Shown: in pieces, positions 1 to 13,260 of the stretch
Numbering within the stretch: position 1 is the stretch's first letter
Layout: every line of letters begins with the position of its first letter
NCBI RefSeq assembly: GCF_030272615.1
Contig: NC_081406.1
Span: 142,567,799 to 142,631,798, forward strand
Origin: Cryptomeria japonica
Lineage: Eukaryota; Streptophyta; Pinopsida; Cupressales; Cupressaceae
DNA length: 64,000 bases
Reading direction: 5' to 3'
Notes under the pieces: model-generated
The model's input: the letters and a program-made list of their open reading frames with translations, nothing else
The model's database searches: none
Told to the model about the DNA's origin: nothing
Position numbers and translations under genes: made by a program

Positions 1-1910
1 ATGAACAAATACGTCTCGACTGGGAAAAAAACAGAAGAAGATGCAGACCACCAATAATAATATCCCGTGTTTGTTCGTGCGAATTCTTCGCTCTAAATAC
101 AGTGGGATCAGCAGCTCCACAAATGGGGCTTTCAATTTTTAAAAATGGAAATGGATTTTTAAAATAATGGTCAAATATGACGGTAGTAATAGATTAATTA
201 TATTCAATTACTATTTCAATAGACTAATCGTTCTCAATCTTTTAGGGATAAGTATTGACATGACACTAAAACATAGAGCTGGAGCTGCTGAGATTTTTTA
301 GGAAAATTTTAAAGATGGTGGTCCCATGAATTTTATAGTGTAGTTCACCGGCTCAAATTTGCATGCCTAAAAAGTAGGGGCTTCTATTTTCTTAGAAAAG
401 ATTTCAAATAATCTCCTAGCACAAATGTTTTCCCTTCATGGGACCCCTGCCTTATTTTGGCCGGTAGCTGCTGCTGAAATTTTTTTAGGAGCAATTTGTG
501 GAGTTGGTGGCCCATGATCTTAAGTTACATTAAAAAAATTCTTTAAGAATAATTTGTCACATAAATTTCGAAAAAAAATGTGAACTATCTCAAATATAAC
601 AAAAATTGCACTTAAGCTTTACCATAGAAACATAAAGTAATACACTAATTATGTCCAATTACTATCCCAAGTATAAGTTCCCGCACCACTAGCGATCCTC
701 TCCCTTACTATAATAAATTGATTCTTAGATTTTCAAATTCAACTTTCTCATCCTTGAAATCTAGGTAAGGGAGAAATACTTAATTATATTTATTACATTT
801 ATTATCTTCATTCCTAACTCATAAATTCAAGGTTTAATCATTGTTTAATTAATGACATTACGTGAAAAGAAGTGGAAGGAATTTATTTTCATTAGATTAT
901 TTGATAAACCTAACTTTTCTTACATGAATGAATGTTAATCCTTCTCTCATTAGAGATCTCAATTTTTTTCTGGATATAATATAATAGAAAATAATATAAC
1001 ATTTATATATTATATATTATATATTATATCTTAAATAAATTATTACGAAAACATGAAATTAATTTTTTATTAACAATGTTTTTTATATTATATTAAAGAT
1101 ACGACATAATAATCATCAATGTGTCTATCCAAATTGATCGAAGTTATGATTGTGAAAAAAAAAGTTTTAAATTGGCATGCTATTAGTTCTGTTCATCACC
1201 ATAACGTTTAACCCACTAATGGTGCATTGATGTATATCTTGTCAATTATGAAAATATCTATGCAACATACAAAGATGCACATTTGAGTGTGATTATTAAT
1301 TCATTAATAATAAAAAATTGTTATATGATAATTTTTAAATAATTAATAAATATGATAAAAGGTGAATCTTGTATGTTGTAGAGATAAAAGTGTCAACTAT
1401 GCTAACTCTTAAACGGTGTGCCATTGATCATTGTTAGCTAACATGTGATACCCAAAACTGTTACAAATGTGATTTTATTTTAAATCATTCAAGATAGATA
1501 ATGACTAAATTTAAAAGATAAAATTTATTAGTTGAAATCTTGTTCTTTTAAAAGTTCACAATAAGGATAATATGTGTATTTATTAATCAATATAATTTAA
1601 CTGAATTTGTTAATAAACAATAGTTAAAAAAATAATTATCAATGGATTGATTAAGAAATTTCCCCTGATCTTTAGGCTTTCACATGTACAAAGAATATGT
1701 TGACATTTCTTTATTATTTTAAAACCGTTGTATAGGGGAAGAGTTCTAATTACAACCCATGTTCCAATTACCATTCACTCTTTGCTTACATAATTCCTCA
1801 ATTGTCAACTTATAAGAAACCAAAAAGTGTTAACTTAACGCCCATTAGTAAAAATTTCACATATATTGATCACTGATTATTTTAATAGGGGGTTTGTGCA
1901 ACTTTATTGG

Positions 1911-2139
1911 TTCCCATAGTGCATAGACTACTGAAACATTTTGAGATGGTTGTAGTGTACAATAATTGGGGCATCTTTAAATATGTATTGGGTGAGACTT
2001 TGAAACAACCACTTTTTGACCCTATTAGCACCCATAGTGCACGACTCCTGGTACATTTTGAGGTGCTTGTAGTGCATAGTTATTAGGACATCTTTAAGTA
2101 GGTATGGAGTGACACTTTGATACAATTACTTTTTGACCC
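1911..2139. repeat. Diverged tandem duplication, about 110 bp unit
   Basis: Two copies (1911-2022 and 2031-2139) share the order CCCATAGTGCA, ACATTTTGAG, TTGTAGTG, GGCATCTTTAA-like, CACTTTTTGACCC-like. The 65-codon minus-strand open frame across them is internally repetitive for this reason and is not a convincing gene. Confidence 0.7.
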
Positions 2140-2390
2140 TTGTGTGCAAATTCTGCAACATGTGTCATCAATAATCAGAAGCGAGAACAATAGCTATAAA
2201 CAGTTAAATCACGTACAAAGACAAGAAATCATCAAAATCCGATATAATTTACATTTCATGAAAATTTATAATTAATGCTAGTGGATGTATTCTGTGAATT
2301 AGAATTAAGATTAAAATTGCAGTTAAAGCCCTAGTTGTGGCTGTGCCTGTGGTTGAAAGTATTTTAGAGAATGGCCACATGCTTTTTTAA

Positions 2391-2549
2391 ATTGCACGTT
2401 CCAGTTATCTGTGGGTCCCATAGACTGTTTGACCTTGTGAATATTATTAAAAACATTTTCATACTTTATACCTCAAGTTTTTTCTACAAATTGTATGTTC
2501 CGTAGATCCCATAAACTGTTCAACCTTATAAACTTATTAAAAACATTTT
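2391..2549. repeat. Diverged local duplication
   Basis: Two segments (2391-2460 and about 2490-2549) share the pattern GTTCC..., GATCCCATA-like, ACTGTT, ACCTT, and TTAAAAACATTTT. Nothing suggests that it codes for protein. Confidence 0.55.
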
Positions 2550-5500
2550 ATAACTCAATTGTATGAAAAGTTAGCCTTAGAGTAGATTATTGCTACGAAT
2601 TATAGTTCAAACTTATGTATTATGACCATGTTTGCATTCATCGAAATCAGGTCTAGATTCACATAGAAGAATTACAATGAAAAATATATAGTCAAGGTAA
2701 AAAATTAATAAGGGAGAGGGTCTTATGGTGGCCATCCTAATTTCGCATCTTTCAAATTTTGTTTTAAATATTTCAATTTTAAATTTTTTTTTACAACTAT
2801 TTATTTGTTAATTTTTTTATTTAAAAAGTTGGTTTTTAAATTCACATGGTCAAACATGATGCCACATAACATGCCTTTCTGTCAAGGTGTCCTAAATGGT
2901 CCCAAAAAGAAGTAAGACCCACAATTGTGCGTTAAGTCTCGTTTATTGTTGTGCTGATGTGGCATCACAGAATTGGTTATTTTTTCAAATTTATTGGAAT
3001 CTTTTTGAGAAAAAATATTGACATGACATTTTTTGTACTCCACTAATAAACTAATTATGCCCCATTAATGGACTAATTATGTCCAACTACTATCCCAAGT
3101 ATAGGATCACACAAAACCATCAAGCCCTTGTATTGTATTGTGCCCCACTAATGAACTAATTATGTTCAATTACTAATTATAGGGATTTCAAATTTATTTA
3201 TTTGACTATAAACTTGTATTGTAGTAAATTGTATCCCTTAACAAATTCACACTTTATTTGGCACCTAGTTTATTGTGCTTTTTCATTGATCATTTTTTGC
3301 CTATTTGTGCCCAATTACACTTTAAATCTTAATTGTTAATAACACAATTTTAATGTGGGCAAATACTTAATTTAGGATTCAATCTAGTATCATAAACCAC
3401 AGAACTCACGACTCCATTTTAGAGGCCCTATTTTGGTGGGACCTGGGCACCCAACAAAGGTGTCTTGCCAAAATTCCTTAAAATGTATAGCTAGTTGCAA
3501 GTGTGAGCCTTCACATTTTCAAATCTAGTCTCGATTTTGGTACTTGACCATTTTATGTTGGCTTTTTTTTAATTATAAAAAATGTCTTCTCATCCCTATA
3601 TAAAGCACTACTTCTATCATTCATAAGGGCTAACCGATTTTAAGACATTTTATGAAAATTCAAATGGTCAAGCAAGCACTTTAGGTGAGTTATAAGCATA
3701 TTGAGAAACAAACTACAACATTCAACATTCAAGTATGATTTAATATGTGTTTTTTATGCTTTCTTATCATATTATTACATTAACACTTTAAGGACTTGTC
3801 TAAAGAGCATTGCATAATCACCATTTCCATTCTTAAGGTAATAATCATTTCAATTCAACATTCCCATTAATACTTAGGCTCTATCCTACTAGGGATAATC
3901 TCTCTTTTTCATCAAGAACAACTATAGTGGAGAGGTGGGAACAACAACACAAGGTTTGACTTAGGCAAGCCCCTATACAACACAACCATTCTTTCCCAAT
4001 TTGTGTGTGTGGGTTTAGATATGATAGTAGAGAGTATTACAAGTGCACTAAGAAAATAATGACAAACATTCCCAAATTTCAAACAGGCAAAAATAATTGG
4101 ACTAAGGCACCCAATACACATGTTTGATGTTTTTTGGATGAATTTTAGAGAGATAAACTTATAAAGGCTCTTGACTACAAATATGCTTCATTATGTTTGT
4201 ACAAACGCCCATTGATTGGGCTGCCCAACACATCAGTTTGACACTTGTAGGCTCAATTTGTAAATCTAGGTTCCTTTATGCATTCTCTTTCTAGATTTGG
4301 CCTACTATGTTGCTTTTTTGTTATGAAATTTACTTTTATTGTTGAAAGTCATCATTATTCTATCATTAAACCTAGATATTGAAAACACAATTTACAATTT
4401 CAATTGCATTATAACAAAGAAACATAAACCCAACTATTTATCTCTCCTATTAGGACCATAAATGAACCTATGTGTGTTCCAATGCTAAATTATGGAGATT
4501 TGAGATCGTAGTTTGCATCCATAGACCTTATAAGTGACCTGCATGATCTTTTATTGCCCAAAAGATGAGAATTTGATCTCAATTTCTCAATTGCATTGTC
4601 CACTCCCTTTGGCTCTTTGATATAAGCAAGAATGTATCTTTGGAATCCCATGATTTAGTAACCTACCACAAACTCTAGTTTATTGACCAAAAAATGCACT
4701 CAAATGAGTTTTCGCCAAACTAAGACAACCATGGTTTATAAGCCTACCAAGATCTCTAATTCGTTGGCCAACAATTACAAATAATTTGCTTTCACTTGAC
4801 TATAGAGCTCCAATAATCATTTTGACACTTGCTAGATTTTTTTCCTTAAATCATCTGACATCCAAATAATAGTTTAGGATAAGAAAAAAAATATGGAATG
4901 CGGTTTTGTTGTTTTTTCCTAAATCAGCTAACACACAAATCTGAACATTGAAATAAACTTCTTTTCTTGAGCCACTTTTAGTGAAAGGAAGTCAAATTGC
5001 ATTGAATATCTTTGTGCAAACCTGAAAAATATTCGTGAAGAATAAAAATAATTATGTATGAATGGCTAAATTAACTTAAATGTGATTGACTCTCTAGAGT
5101 CTAAACATTTATCTTTCTCCTCCAATACTATGCTTTTTCTGTAGTAGAAAACATTGATACTGACGTGTTTAGAGACAAGGGAAATGTAGAGCTACAAATT
5201 AATTGCTAGCTTCATTTTAGGATGAATAATGGAATGACATTTATTGAAATTCTTATATCCCCAATTCAATTGAAAAAGAAAGAATTGTTTTTGGGTCACA
5301 CAAAAAATTGATGACAAAGCTTCTCAATAGTTACTAGGTGAGAAGCATTAAATATAATTCTTAAAAGTGGATCCATATTCCAAAATTTCATATTATAATA
5401 GCTTAAACATGCCTCATTTAACTTAAGAATCCCAAATAATAATAAAATAGAATTTTCATTATACAAGAGATGATATTATTTGTCAAATTATGATGCCCTA

Positions 5501-5939
5501 GAAGCTATACTACTTGGATTACTAAAATATAGTAGGTTTCGATTTTACATATTTCTTCTCAAACGAAGAGGAAGAAACTAGTAGGATATAAAGTAATATC
5601 AAAGGACACACTTGATTGTTGCTTTAAAATGATTTGTCAGCCATAGTTTAGAGGAGTGAGAGCTAAAGATAATCCAATTATGACATGAAATATAAATTTT
5701 TCACTATGCCTGATTCGGTTGTTATTGTTGGATATCTTAGCTGCAAATATTATATTTAGTTCCCCAAAGTTAGACATGTGATTAAAAAGTCAGCACATAG
5801 TACCATCCATTAAAGAAATCTTGATAGAAAAGTTCAATACATAATTGATGTTTATTGATTGCCTAACTCATTTTGAGATATCAAAAAAATAATGATTTGT
5901 ATCTATTTGCAAAAATTCTTATATTTCATACTATTAAAC

Positions 5940-7300
5940 CTTTGATAGAAGACTAAGATTCACCTGCTCACTTGCCTTGACAAGTTTTCTCCTAGTTTGC
6001 ACTCCTTCATTCTTGTCTCCAATAATTTGATCCTATGAATGATTCTTTTGAACATACTTTGATAGAGTCTTGACTACCTTCTCTAATTCATTTTTTCGTG
6101 TCTCCTTTTCTTCCTTCTCTTCATCTTCTTCTTCTACAATGTAAGGAGCACCTTTTGTTCCACAATCCTTAGATTCTTTTGTAGTTTGATTCCAATTTTT
6201 ATCTACTTTTACATTTGTTCTTTCAACCATCTTCTCGAATCTCTTGTTGTAACATATGTAGGCCTTGCTTCTTTTTAAGTAACCGAGGAAGACTCCTTCA
6301 TTAATTCTTGAGTCAAACTTTCCAAGGTCTTCATTATCTCTTTTGATGTAACATTTTCTTTCAAAGATTCTAAAATACTTGATAGTAGCAGTTCTTCCAT
6401 ACCACAACTCGTAAGGGGTCTTACAATAATTGAATCTCACTTTCACTCTATTAAGAATATAAACAATAGTATGCACATCCTCTTTCTTGTACATATTGAC
6501 CAAATTAGTATCATTTAACAATTTCCTATCCATCCCTTGAAATATTCTATATTTTCTTTTTGCTACCCCATTTTGTTGAGGGGTCCTAGGAGAAAATAGA
6601 TGTCTCCTAATACTGTGATCTTCACAAAAATTAAACTCATTTGATATAAATTCACCTCATCTATATCATACTTTAAGCATTTGATGTTAGCATCTATTTC
6701 ATTCTCAACCATAGACTTGAAGGCTTTAAACTTATTTGGGGATTCTAATTTTTCTCTTTAAAAAGTAACCTATGTCATTTTAGAATAATCATCAATAAGT
6801 AACATAAAGTAAATTATTTTACCATTTAGTACTCTTGTCCTGATAGGTCCACATAGATCAATGTGTATCATCTCTAAATGCTTTGTATTAGACTATTCCT
6901 TACTATTGAATCTTGTCTTTGTTTGCTTTCTCACTTGACATTCCTTGCATAATGTGTTTCTAGGCTTGATAATCTATGACATATCTTTTACATCTTGTGT
7001 AGAATTGATCTTTAGCATGTTGTCAAAATTGATATGTCCTATCCTGCTATGCCAGAATCAAAATTCATAGCTTTGACCCATTAGACAACTACTTCCTTTA
7101 GCTTTCTTTAGATGGTAAATTTTTTTATCAATTCCCATTCCTTCTACAGTTAGTCTTTCTAAAATACCTTTTATGATTTCACACTTTTTCATGAAATTTA
7201 AGTTTGTATACTTTGATACACATTTGGCTATCATCGAGAAGATTATTTTTTAGTCCCTTAACATAGAGAACATCCTCATTTTTGTTCTTTCCATCAATGA
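5940..7300 (-). pseudogene. copia protease/integrase remnant
   Basis: The open frame at 6033-6533 (166 codons) is the C-terminal part of a copia integrase. It contains PYELWYGR, FGKFDSR-like (LGKFDSRINEGVFLGY) and KSKAY-like motifs typical of the region after the catalytic core. Just upstream (about 6560-6640) the translated sequence SPRTPQQNGVAKRKYR corresponds to the conserved segment holding the third catalytic residue; the expected Glu reads as Lys (AKRK for VERK). Further upstream only scattered protease and integrase fragments remain between stops. The RT linker follows at 5940-6030. Integrase would insert the cDNA. This copy is inactive. Confidence 0.75.
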
Positions 7301-7619
7301 TAATGGTTCCTTTGCCACAAATATGAGAAGACTCTTCACCTCCGAACTTAACTTATCCACCATTCCATTTTTTTAGATTGATGAATTTTCTTCTATCATT
7401 TGTCTTGTGATTTGAACACCTACTCTCAATCGCCCAAGCATTTGTTTCTTCTTTTGCATGAAAAGCAGTCTACACAATTAAAGGTTTTTTACTATTTTCA
7501 TCAGTAGGTGAGGTACCAAATTGCTTACAATTTTCACCATTATCAACTTTCACATCCATAAATAATGTCTCCTCATTTGAGTCATCACATTCCTCATCTT
7601 TAGATGAGTGATACTTTCT

Positions 7620-8548
7620 TTAATTTGAATAGAAGCTTCTTTTAGGCTTGTCTAGTTTATCTTCTCCTCTTTTAGTTCTATCATCTCCTCTTCTATTGTT
7701 ATTTTCCTTTAAAGTATATTTAGATGCATAATGAACAATTCTTCCACAATTAAAACATTTGAAGAGTAACTTAGCTATGTATTTTCTAGTGCCCTTCTTT
7801 AGTCTTCTCAGAAAGTTTGCTTCTACATCATCAAGGTCATCATCGCGATCAACATCATCTTCCACTTTCTTACTGAATTTGAATGAAACTTCCTTCTTGG
7901 GGTTATGTAATTCAAAATCTCTCATCTCAAAGGTAGTGAGAGAACCATAGAATTGATCCATTTTATATTAGTCCAAATCCTTGATTTCCTCAAAAGTAGA
8001 TACTTTTGAACTATAGGGTTTGGGAAGCAATCTAAGTACACTTTTCACTACTTCATATCCATCCAAATTTCCACAAATACCTCTGATTCCATTTACTACT
8101 TCTGTTACATGGTGTATACTATCAATGTTTTCCTCTTTTTTCATTCTTAGATTTTCAAATTTGAATTAGAAGTTCTACATCTTGATTTGTCTTATTTTTT
8201 CATCTCCTTCATATATTCTAGTGAGCTTCTCTCAGACATCTTTAGCAAGCTCATAGTTCATCATATTCCTAAGTTCTAAATCAACCAAACCACTTATGAT
8301 TGCATTCTTTTATTTTACATTGTTCTCATACAATCTAATCTCATCCAAAGTATCTAGAAGAGTAGAGAGAGAAATATAACTATCTACAACAGAGTTCTAA
8401 ATTTCATATCCTATAGCATTCAAATATGATTCCATCATTAGCTTTGAAAAGGTGTAGTTTGTAACATCAAACTTAGGTATCTTGCAGGATTCATCTTGTT
8501 TCATCCCAAACCTTCCTCAAGTCGTTAAGCTTCTTCTAGAGGAACTCA
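7620..8548 (-). pseudogene. copia gag, decayed
   Basis: The best preserved part is a 113-codon open frame at 7620-7961. It contains an acidic segment, then a basic linker, then a zinc-knuckle remnant CFNCGRIVHYASKY. The CX2CX4HX4C pattern is recognisable but the last Cys is now Tyr, so RNA binding by this knuckle should be lost. The sequence DQFYGSLTTFEMR just before is typical of the end of the copia gag core. Upstream to the primer site the gag frame is interrupted by several stops and frameshifts. Gag would form the virus-like particle and package the element RNA. It is clearly dead here. Confidence 0.7.
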
Positions 8549-9491
8549 ACTCTGATACCCATTTTTAAACCCATCCCAAGACTAAGTAGGAGGGGGGGGT
8601 GTGAATTAGTCTTGTTCAATCACCTATACTTTATACCTCAAATCAACATCAACTTATCCTTAATCTTATCAATAAGAATGAAATGTATAAAAATAAACAC
8701 CAATCATAATAGAACACTAGATTTACATGGAAAATACAAAGAGGATAAACCACATTGGTAGTTAACTCACAATATATGAGCCTAATTATAGTAATTTTTT
8801 TTTACTTATTTCCAAGGAAGCTCACTACTTTTGGAAGGACTTGAAGGTTGAGGTGCACTACCCCGAGGAAAGATACAAGGTACTTGTAGGATGAGACTCA
8901 ATGCCTCATGACAAGATACAAAGAAATTGTTGGGAAGACTCACTATCTCTAAGCAAGGTACATGAATATATGAATCAAGATGAAATAAGCCTTTACAAAC
9001 AATGACTCCAACAATGTCTAAGTATGTAGTTGTCCTTGAATCTTTGTCTCAAGTGACCAACTTCAAAATAATCACTACACATTGGCTAAATTTTGCATCA
9101 CATACATTGCAATTAATATGATCATGTAAGTGCATACACATATGCTGATCCACACACTCATGCCACTCATTTAGAGTAATTTGATCTTATACATATATCA
9201 TCCTTTTCATCATAAAAAATCAACTAGGTCAGCCAAAACAAGGTATATTTAAGAGTTTATCTCCAAATTATATAATAACATAGTTTGAACCTCAAACAAT
9301 TATTAGTTATTAATATAATTATAAGAATTAAAGTTAAGAAAATATGATATTGATAGTATCATCAAAAAAGAAGTATTTGGGCACTTACATGATGAATTGA
9401 ACTAAAAATCTCATAAAGAAGGAAAGAAAAATAAAAGAAAAAGTAGTTGACACAACTTACTAGTTTGTAGACATTCGGGCCATGTAGCTAC

Positions 9492-11464
9492 TGTTGGCAT
9501 TGAATTGTCATTGATATTAACCGGTATAGGATGGCTACCATTATAAGAGATGTATGTGCAACACTATCATTGATGCATACCAGATGTGATGTCTTTGATG
9601 TCATCTAGTATTGCAGGTCATCGGTAAGGGAGAGAATGTCATTCAACACAATGGCCATTGGGGTCACCAGTACACAAGTTAGTGTTTGACTTGTGTTGGA
9701 GATATGGAAAGGACACTAGTATGATATAACAACCGGTAAATGATGACATCTGCAAGAGAGCATGATGCTGGTCATTTGATTATGATGAAGAGGGGGAATG
9801 TTATCTAAATCACATCAACACCGAGAGAGAATTATGTGTAGGCCACCAGTATGTTGTGTGGATGAAGAACAACATGACTCCCATCGTATGAAGAGAATAC
9901 TGACAGTAAGAGTGCCCAAACTAGATCACATGTGCCTATTTGAAGATATGCTTCTCAAACAGGGAAGCCACATTGATACAATGTTGGATGCAGATGACAA
10001 GGATCCACTCCCACCAGTAAGTGGAACTTATCTCCTATTATGCAAAGTGTGCATCATAGTTTTGTGAGACAAGACAGAAGAGTTAAAGGCAAGTGCTTGA
10101 AGGCTCACACTAGATCTACCGATGAATCACAAAGATGCCTCAAGTGCATGAAATCAAAGATATGCACTGGACGGACAAAGAAGACATAATGAGGTACCAA
10201 AACTATTGAAGTGTGATGGGTTTGTCACGTGCAATAGAGGTTTGCAACTTGAGGTCAGACGGACAATAGAGATCCTGGTGTGACTGTTTGATCAGATTGC
10301 GGTAGGTAAAGGAAACTGTGAGACCATTCTTGGTGATCAACCAAGAGATCTGCCAACAGGTTATATGTAGGCTAGTAAATGAGGAACACATGTTCTAGAA
10401 GGCACATCAATAGTGAGATTGATTCATGAGTTGCAGTTCATCAACCAAGAGGACCAAATATCAAGAAATATGATTGGATTTTGCTCAGATCGAGGTCAAA
10501 GAAGAAACCCTAACCGCCCAAAATTTGAATTGGCTTTTGGCAAGAAAACTAGTTTATAAATATGCAAGCCAAAATCAATGAAGCTTGTCACTGGATGAGA
10601 GGGCATTGTTGCTGAAGAAGTGAAATTAGTCAAGTGATCACAAAGAAGAAGAAGAAGAGACTGAGTGTGAGGAAGAACAGGGTTGAAGTGTTCAATCGAC
10701 AACAAAGAGAGAACCGACAATCAACCATTGAGTTTGACAGAGGAGAAAACTGATAGTGATAGAATTGGCAAAGAAGAATAGTAGAAGACTACAAAGAAGG
10801 AAAACAAAGAACCAATAGAGGATAGTATCGATAAAGAGGAGTAGTGTAGCAATGAGAACCGACAGAGAGAAGAACTAATAGAGAGTGAACCAACAAAGAG
10901 AGAATCGACAAAGAAGAGTAAGGGAGTGAACCGATGAAGGTGCAACAAAGAGTAAGATTGCAATAGGAGATAAGATTGTAGCCATGAGAGGGTGAGCAAA
11001 GAATCGAAAAAGTATTGGAGAGAGAAGAACCCATAGAGAGATTTGCAGAAGAGTTACAAAATTCATTTGTAACAAGACTATTACTTTTGTAATTGAATAT
11101 GTTCATTGAAGATCACCGAGTTGGAGCTCGGTGTAGGGGTTGTAGCTCCTTGGTTTGGTTCCCTAAATCAGGGGTTGGTGCCCTAAAATTTATAATCAAA
11201 GTTTCATTGTGAGGCTGGATTGGAGCAATTGACTCTAGCAACATTTCTCACTGAGGTTTTTCCCATCCTGGGTTTTCCTCATATATGTTGGTGTTATGTG
11301 ATGTCCCTTTCATGTGTGATTGCATTTGTGTTAGTCTCCCCTCTAACCAGTAAGTTATATTTCTATTAGATCTGATAGCCGACATACACACATAGGATAG
11401 TCAAAGGGAAAAAGTTTGGAAACCACTGATTCACCCCCCTCTCAATGGCATATTATGTCTAATA
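9492..11464 (+). repeat. 5' LTR of element A (1973 bp)
   Basis: It matches 14825-17342 along its whole length, except that about 530-545 bp present in the 3' LTR (roughly 15562-16096) is missing near 10227. The junction reads TTTGTCACGTG and looks like a microhomology deletion. ACCGGT-type words recur. The open frames inside it (e.g. 9798-10067) are not genes: the counterpart in the other LTR is disrupted. Confidence 0.9.
10555..10563 (+). promoter_or_regulatory. TATA box in 5' LTR of element A
   Basis: TATAAATAT lies downstream of a conserved CCCTAACCGCCC segment and is preserved at the same place in the 3' LTR (16419-16427). This position suits the U3 promoter, with transcription starting about 30 bp downstream. 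This is inferred from sequence only. Confidence 0.6.
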
Positions 11465-11466
11465 AT

Positions 11467-11478
11467 TGGTATCAGAGC
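11467..11478 (+). other. Primer binding site, tRNA-iMet type (element A)
   Basis: TGGTATCAGAGC starts two bases after the 5' LTR end. This is the standard plant copia primer site complementary to the 3' end of initiator tRNA-Met. Confidence 0.9.
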
Positions 11479-11537
11479 CTAGGTTCTCGGTTAGACAAGA
11501 TTTCTCCAGCTTGGGTAGATTCTGGCTTAAGGATACA

Positions 11538-13260
11538 ATGGTTTGTTTAGTGTCAATCCCAACTCCAGTATTTGATGGTTCAAACTATTCTATTTGGAGT
11601 TGTAGAATGGAAGTCTACCTATCCTACTTAGGGTTTGATGTGTGGATGTCTGTTGTAAATGGCTGCCCTATTAAAGTCAGTTCTCCCACCGATTCTGATG
11701 TAGAAAGAAGAAACCAGTGCAATGAAGAAGCCATGAAGTCTATATTTAGTGGTCTCTCTAGTGATATTTCTTCCTAGGTGGACAAGTGTAGATTAGCAAA
11801 GAGCTTATGGGATAGATTAAAGAAGCTCTATGGAAATGAGCCTACTATTGTAAACCAGTTTGTGAAGACAAGATGAGAAATACAACTCATGTATATGTAG
11901 ATGATGAAGGCAGATCTATTCGCAACCGGAACAATGATGAATAGAGAACCCATCTCTTCATGGATCAAGAACCAGAAGATTAGAGGCACGCATATGAGAA
12001 TGATCATGCAGATCACTCCTATCGGAAAGATGTGTTTGGCAGTGATAGTGAAGGTGAAGAAGAAGAGGAAGAAAAAGTTGATCTTGAAGGAGAATTTGTA
12101 AATGCACTTGAAGAACTCAATAGAGTAAGAAATGAATACAAGCTATTCAAGAATGTTGTTGTTGTGGAGTAGAACCAACTGGTTAAATGCCTTAAAGAAT
12201 CTAAGAGATGCATCTTAGAGTTGAAGAATCAACAAGAAGACAAAAAGGAGTTCAGGTGTAAAGATCTAGCATCTGAGCTAGAAGTAAAAGATAAAGAACA
12301 TCAAAAGTTGCTTGAAGAAATGGAGATTCTCTGAAATGACCTTGAGAAATATCACGATGAGCTCAAGGTGAGAATATGATATGATGACAACAGTGATGCC
12401 TTGTACAAAATATTGAAAAATAAATAGCACGCCAAGGAAATTGAAGGATTAGGAAGTGGTGTTGATGAATTCTCCACCAGCAGGAATGTCCCCCACAATG
12501 ACATTCTGTTTGTCTCCTCAAATTTAGGGAACAAGGGAAAACCCTTCAAAGTTAGAGATGCTCCCCAGAAGGTTGATCTAATTTCAACTAGTGAATAGTT
12601 GAAGACAAGGATGAATACCTATGCTGCAAGGAGGAATAATGCAGACCCCAAAGGAAAAGGGAAGATGGGAGAAGACAACTTCACCAGAAGCAAGAACATG
12701 AGAAGACAATAGAGAAGACCTTCTATCGGTAGAGGACAAGGAAATGCTATCACCCATAGGATGGAGCATGTGTGGGAAAAGAAGAGATCAGATGGAAGAG
12801 TTGCAAAGGATGGTCAATCTAGGATCCATCCCCGGAGAAGGAGATACTAGACCGGTAATATATCCCCATGCACTACAGAATATGTTTGTAAGTTATATAC
12901 CTTCCTTCTCCAGTTACTGCTTTGCATGTAATATTTTTGGCCATAGGGAAAAAGAATGTAAAAAGAGATCTAGAAGGAACAGTCTAAGATCTCATAGAAA
13001 TCATACATATGAGCAAAATGTATCAAGGAGTAGAAGCATGCATATCCCCTCTCCCGGTTATGCAAATAGTGTTTCTTATAACTATAATAGATCTGGCCAT
13101 AGAAGTTATGAAAGTAGGGAGAATAACTCACAACTCTATAGAAACCAGTGGAACAATCATGCTCAGTATAGTGGCAGTTATAGAAGATATGAGCAGCAAA
13201 GACCTGCATGGAACCAAAGGAGAAATATCCTTGCAGGATTAAGAGGTCCACTGGTTTAGG
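11538..13260 (+). pseudogene. gag-like gene of element A, interrupted
   Basis: Translation from ATG at 11538 gives a typical copia gag N-terminus with FDGSNYSIW and later SLWDRLKKLYGNE, broken by a TAG at 11775-11777. A frame rich in Glu, Lys and Leu follows (about 12020-12360) and should form a coiled coil, with several more stops. An intact zinc knuckle CFACNIFGHREKEC lies at 12918-12959 within an Arg-rich 171-codon open frame (12744-13259). The product would package element RNA into particles. No protease active site follows. At least seven in-frame stops or shifts make this copy nonfunctional. Confidence 0.75.

Larger units (their letters stand above)
1..5930. other. AT-rich intergenic sequence, no gene seen
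   Basis: I found no gene, RNA gene or complete mobile element here. Short open frames on both strands lack recognisable domains. Fragments of the phrase 'ctaattatgtccaattactatcccaagtata' in shorter form recur near 640-680 and 3060-3180, which suggests decayed copies of one dispersed repeat. Small tandem duplications are listed separately. Confidence 0.6.
5940..9457 (-). mobile_element. Truncated Ty1/copia retrotransposon (minus strand)
   Basis: Read on the minus strand, this runs from a probable 5' LTR remnant (about 8575-9457), through a tRNA-iMet-type primer site near 8549-8562 (GGTATCAGAG preserved, with an extra G next to it), to gag and integrase. It stops near 5940, just after the linker that normally precedes reverse transcriptase (residues DQIIGDKNEGVQTRR, then a stop). 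RT, RNase H and the 3' LTR are absent, so the element is truncated at its 3' side. Many in-frame stops lie between gag and integrase. The gag-protease-integrase-RT order is characteristic of copia. The LTR's outer edge is uncertain; TGTGTCAA at 9457 is only a guess. Confidence 0.75.

Noticed and set aside
3912-4121. 69-codon minus-strand open frame
   Set aside because: Isolated, no recognisable domain, in AT-rich noncoding sequence.
9798-10067. 89-codon plus-strand open frame
   Set aside because: It lies inside the 5' LTR of element A; the equivalent frame in the 3' LTR is interrupted, and no domain is seen.
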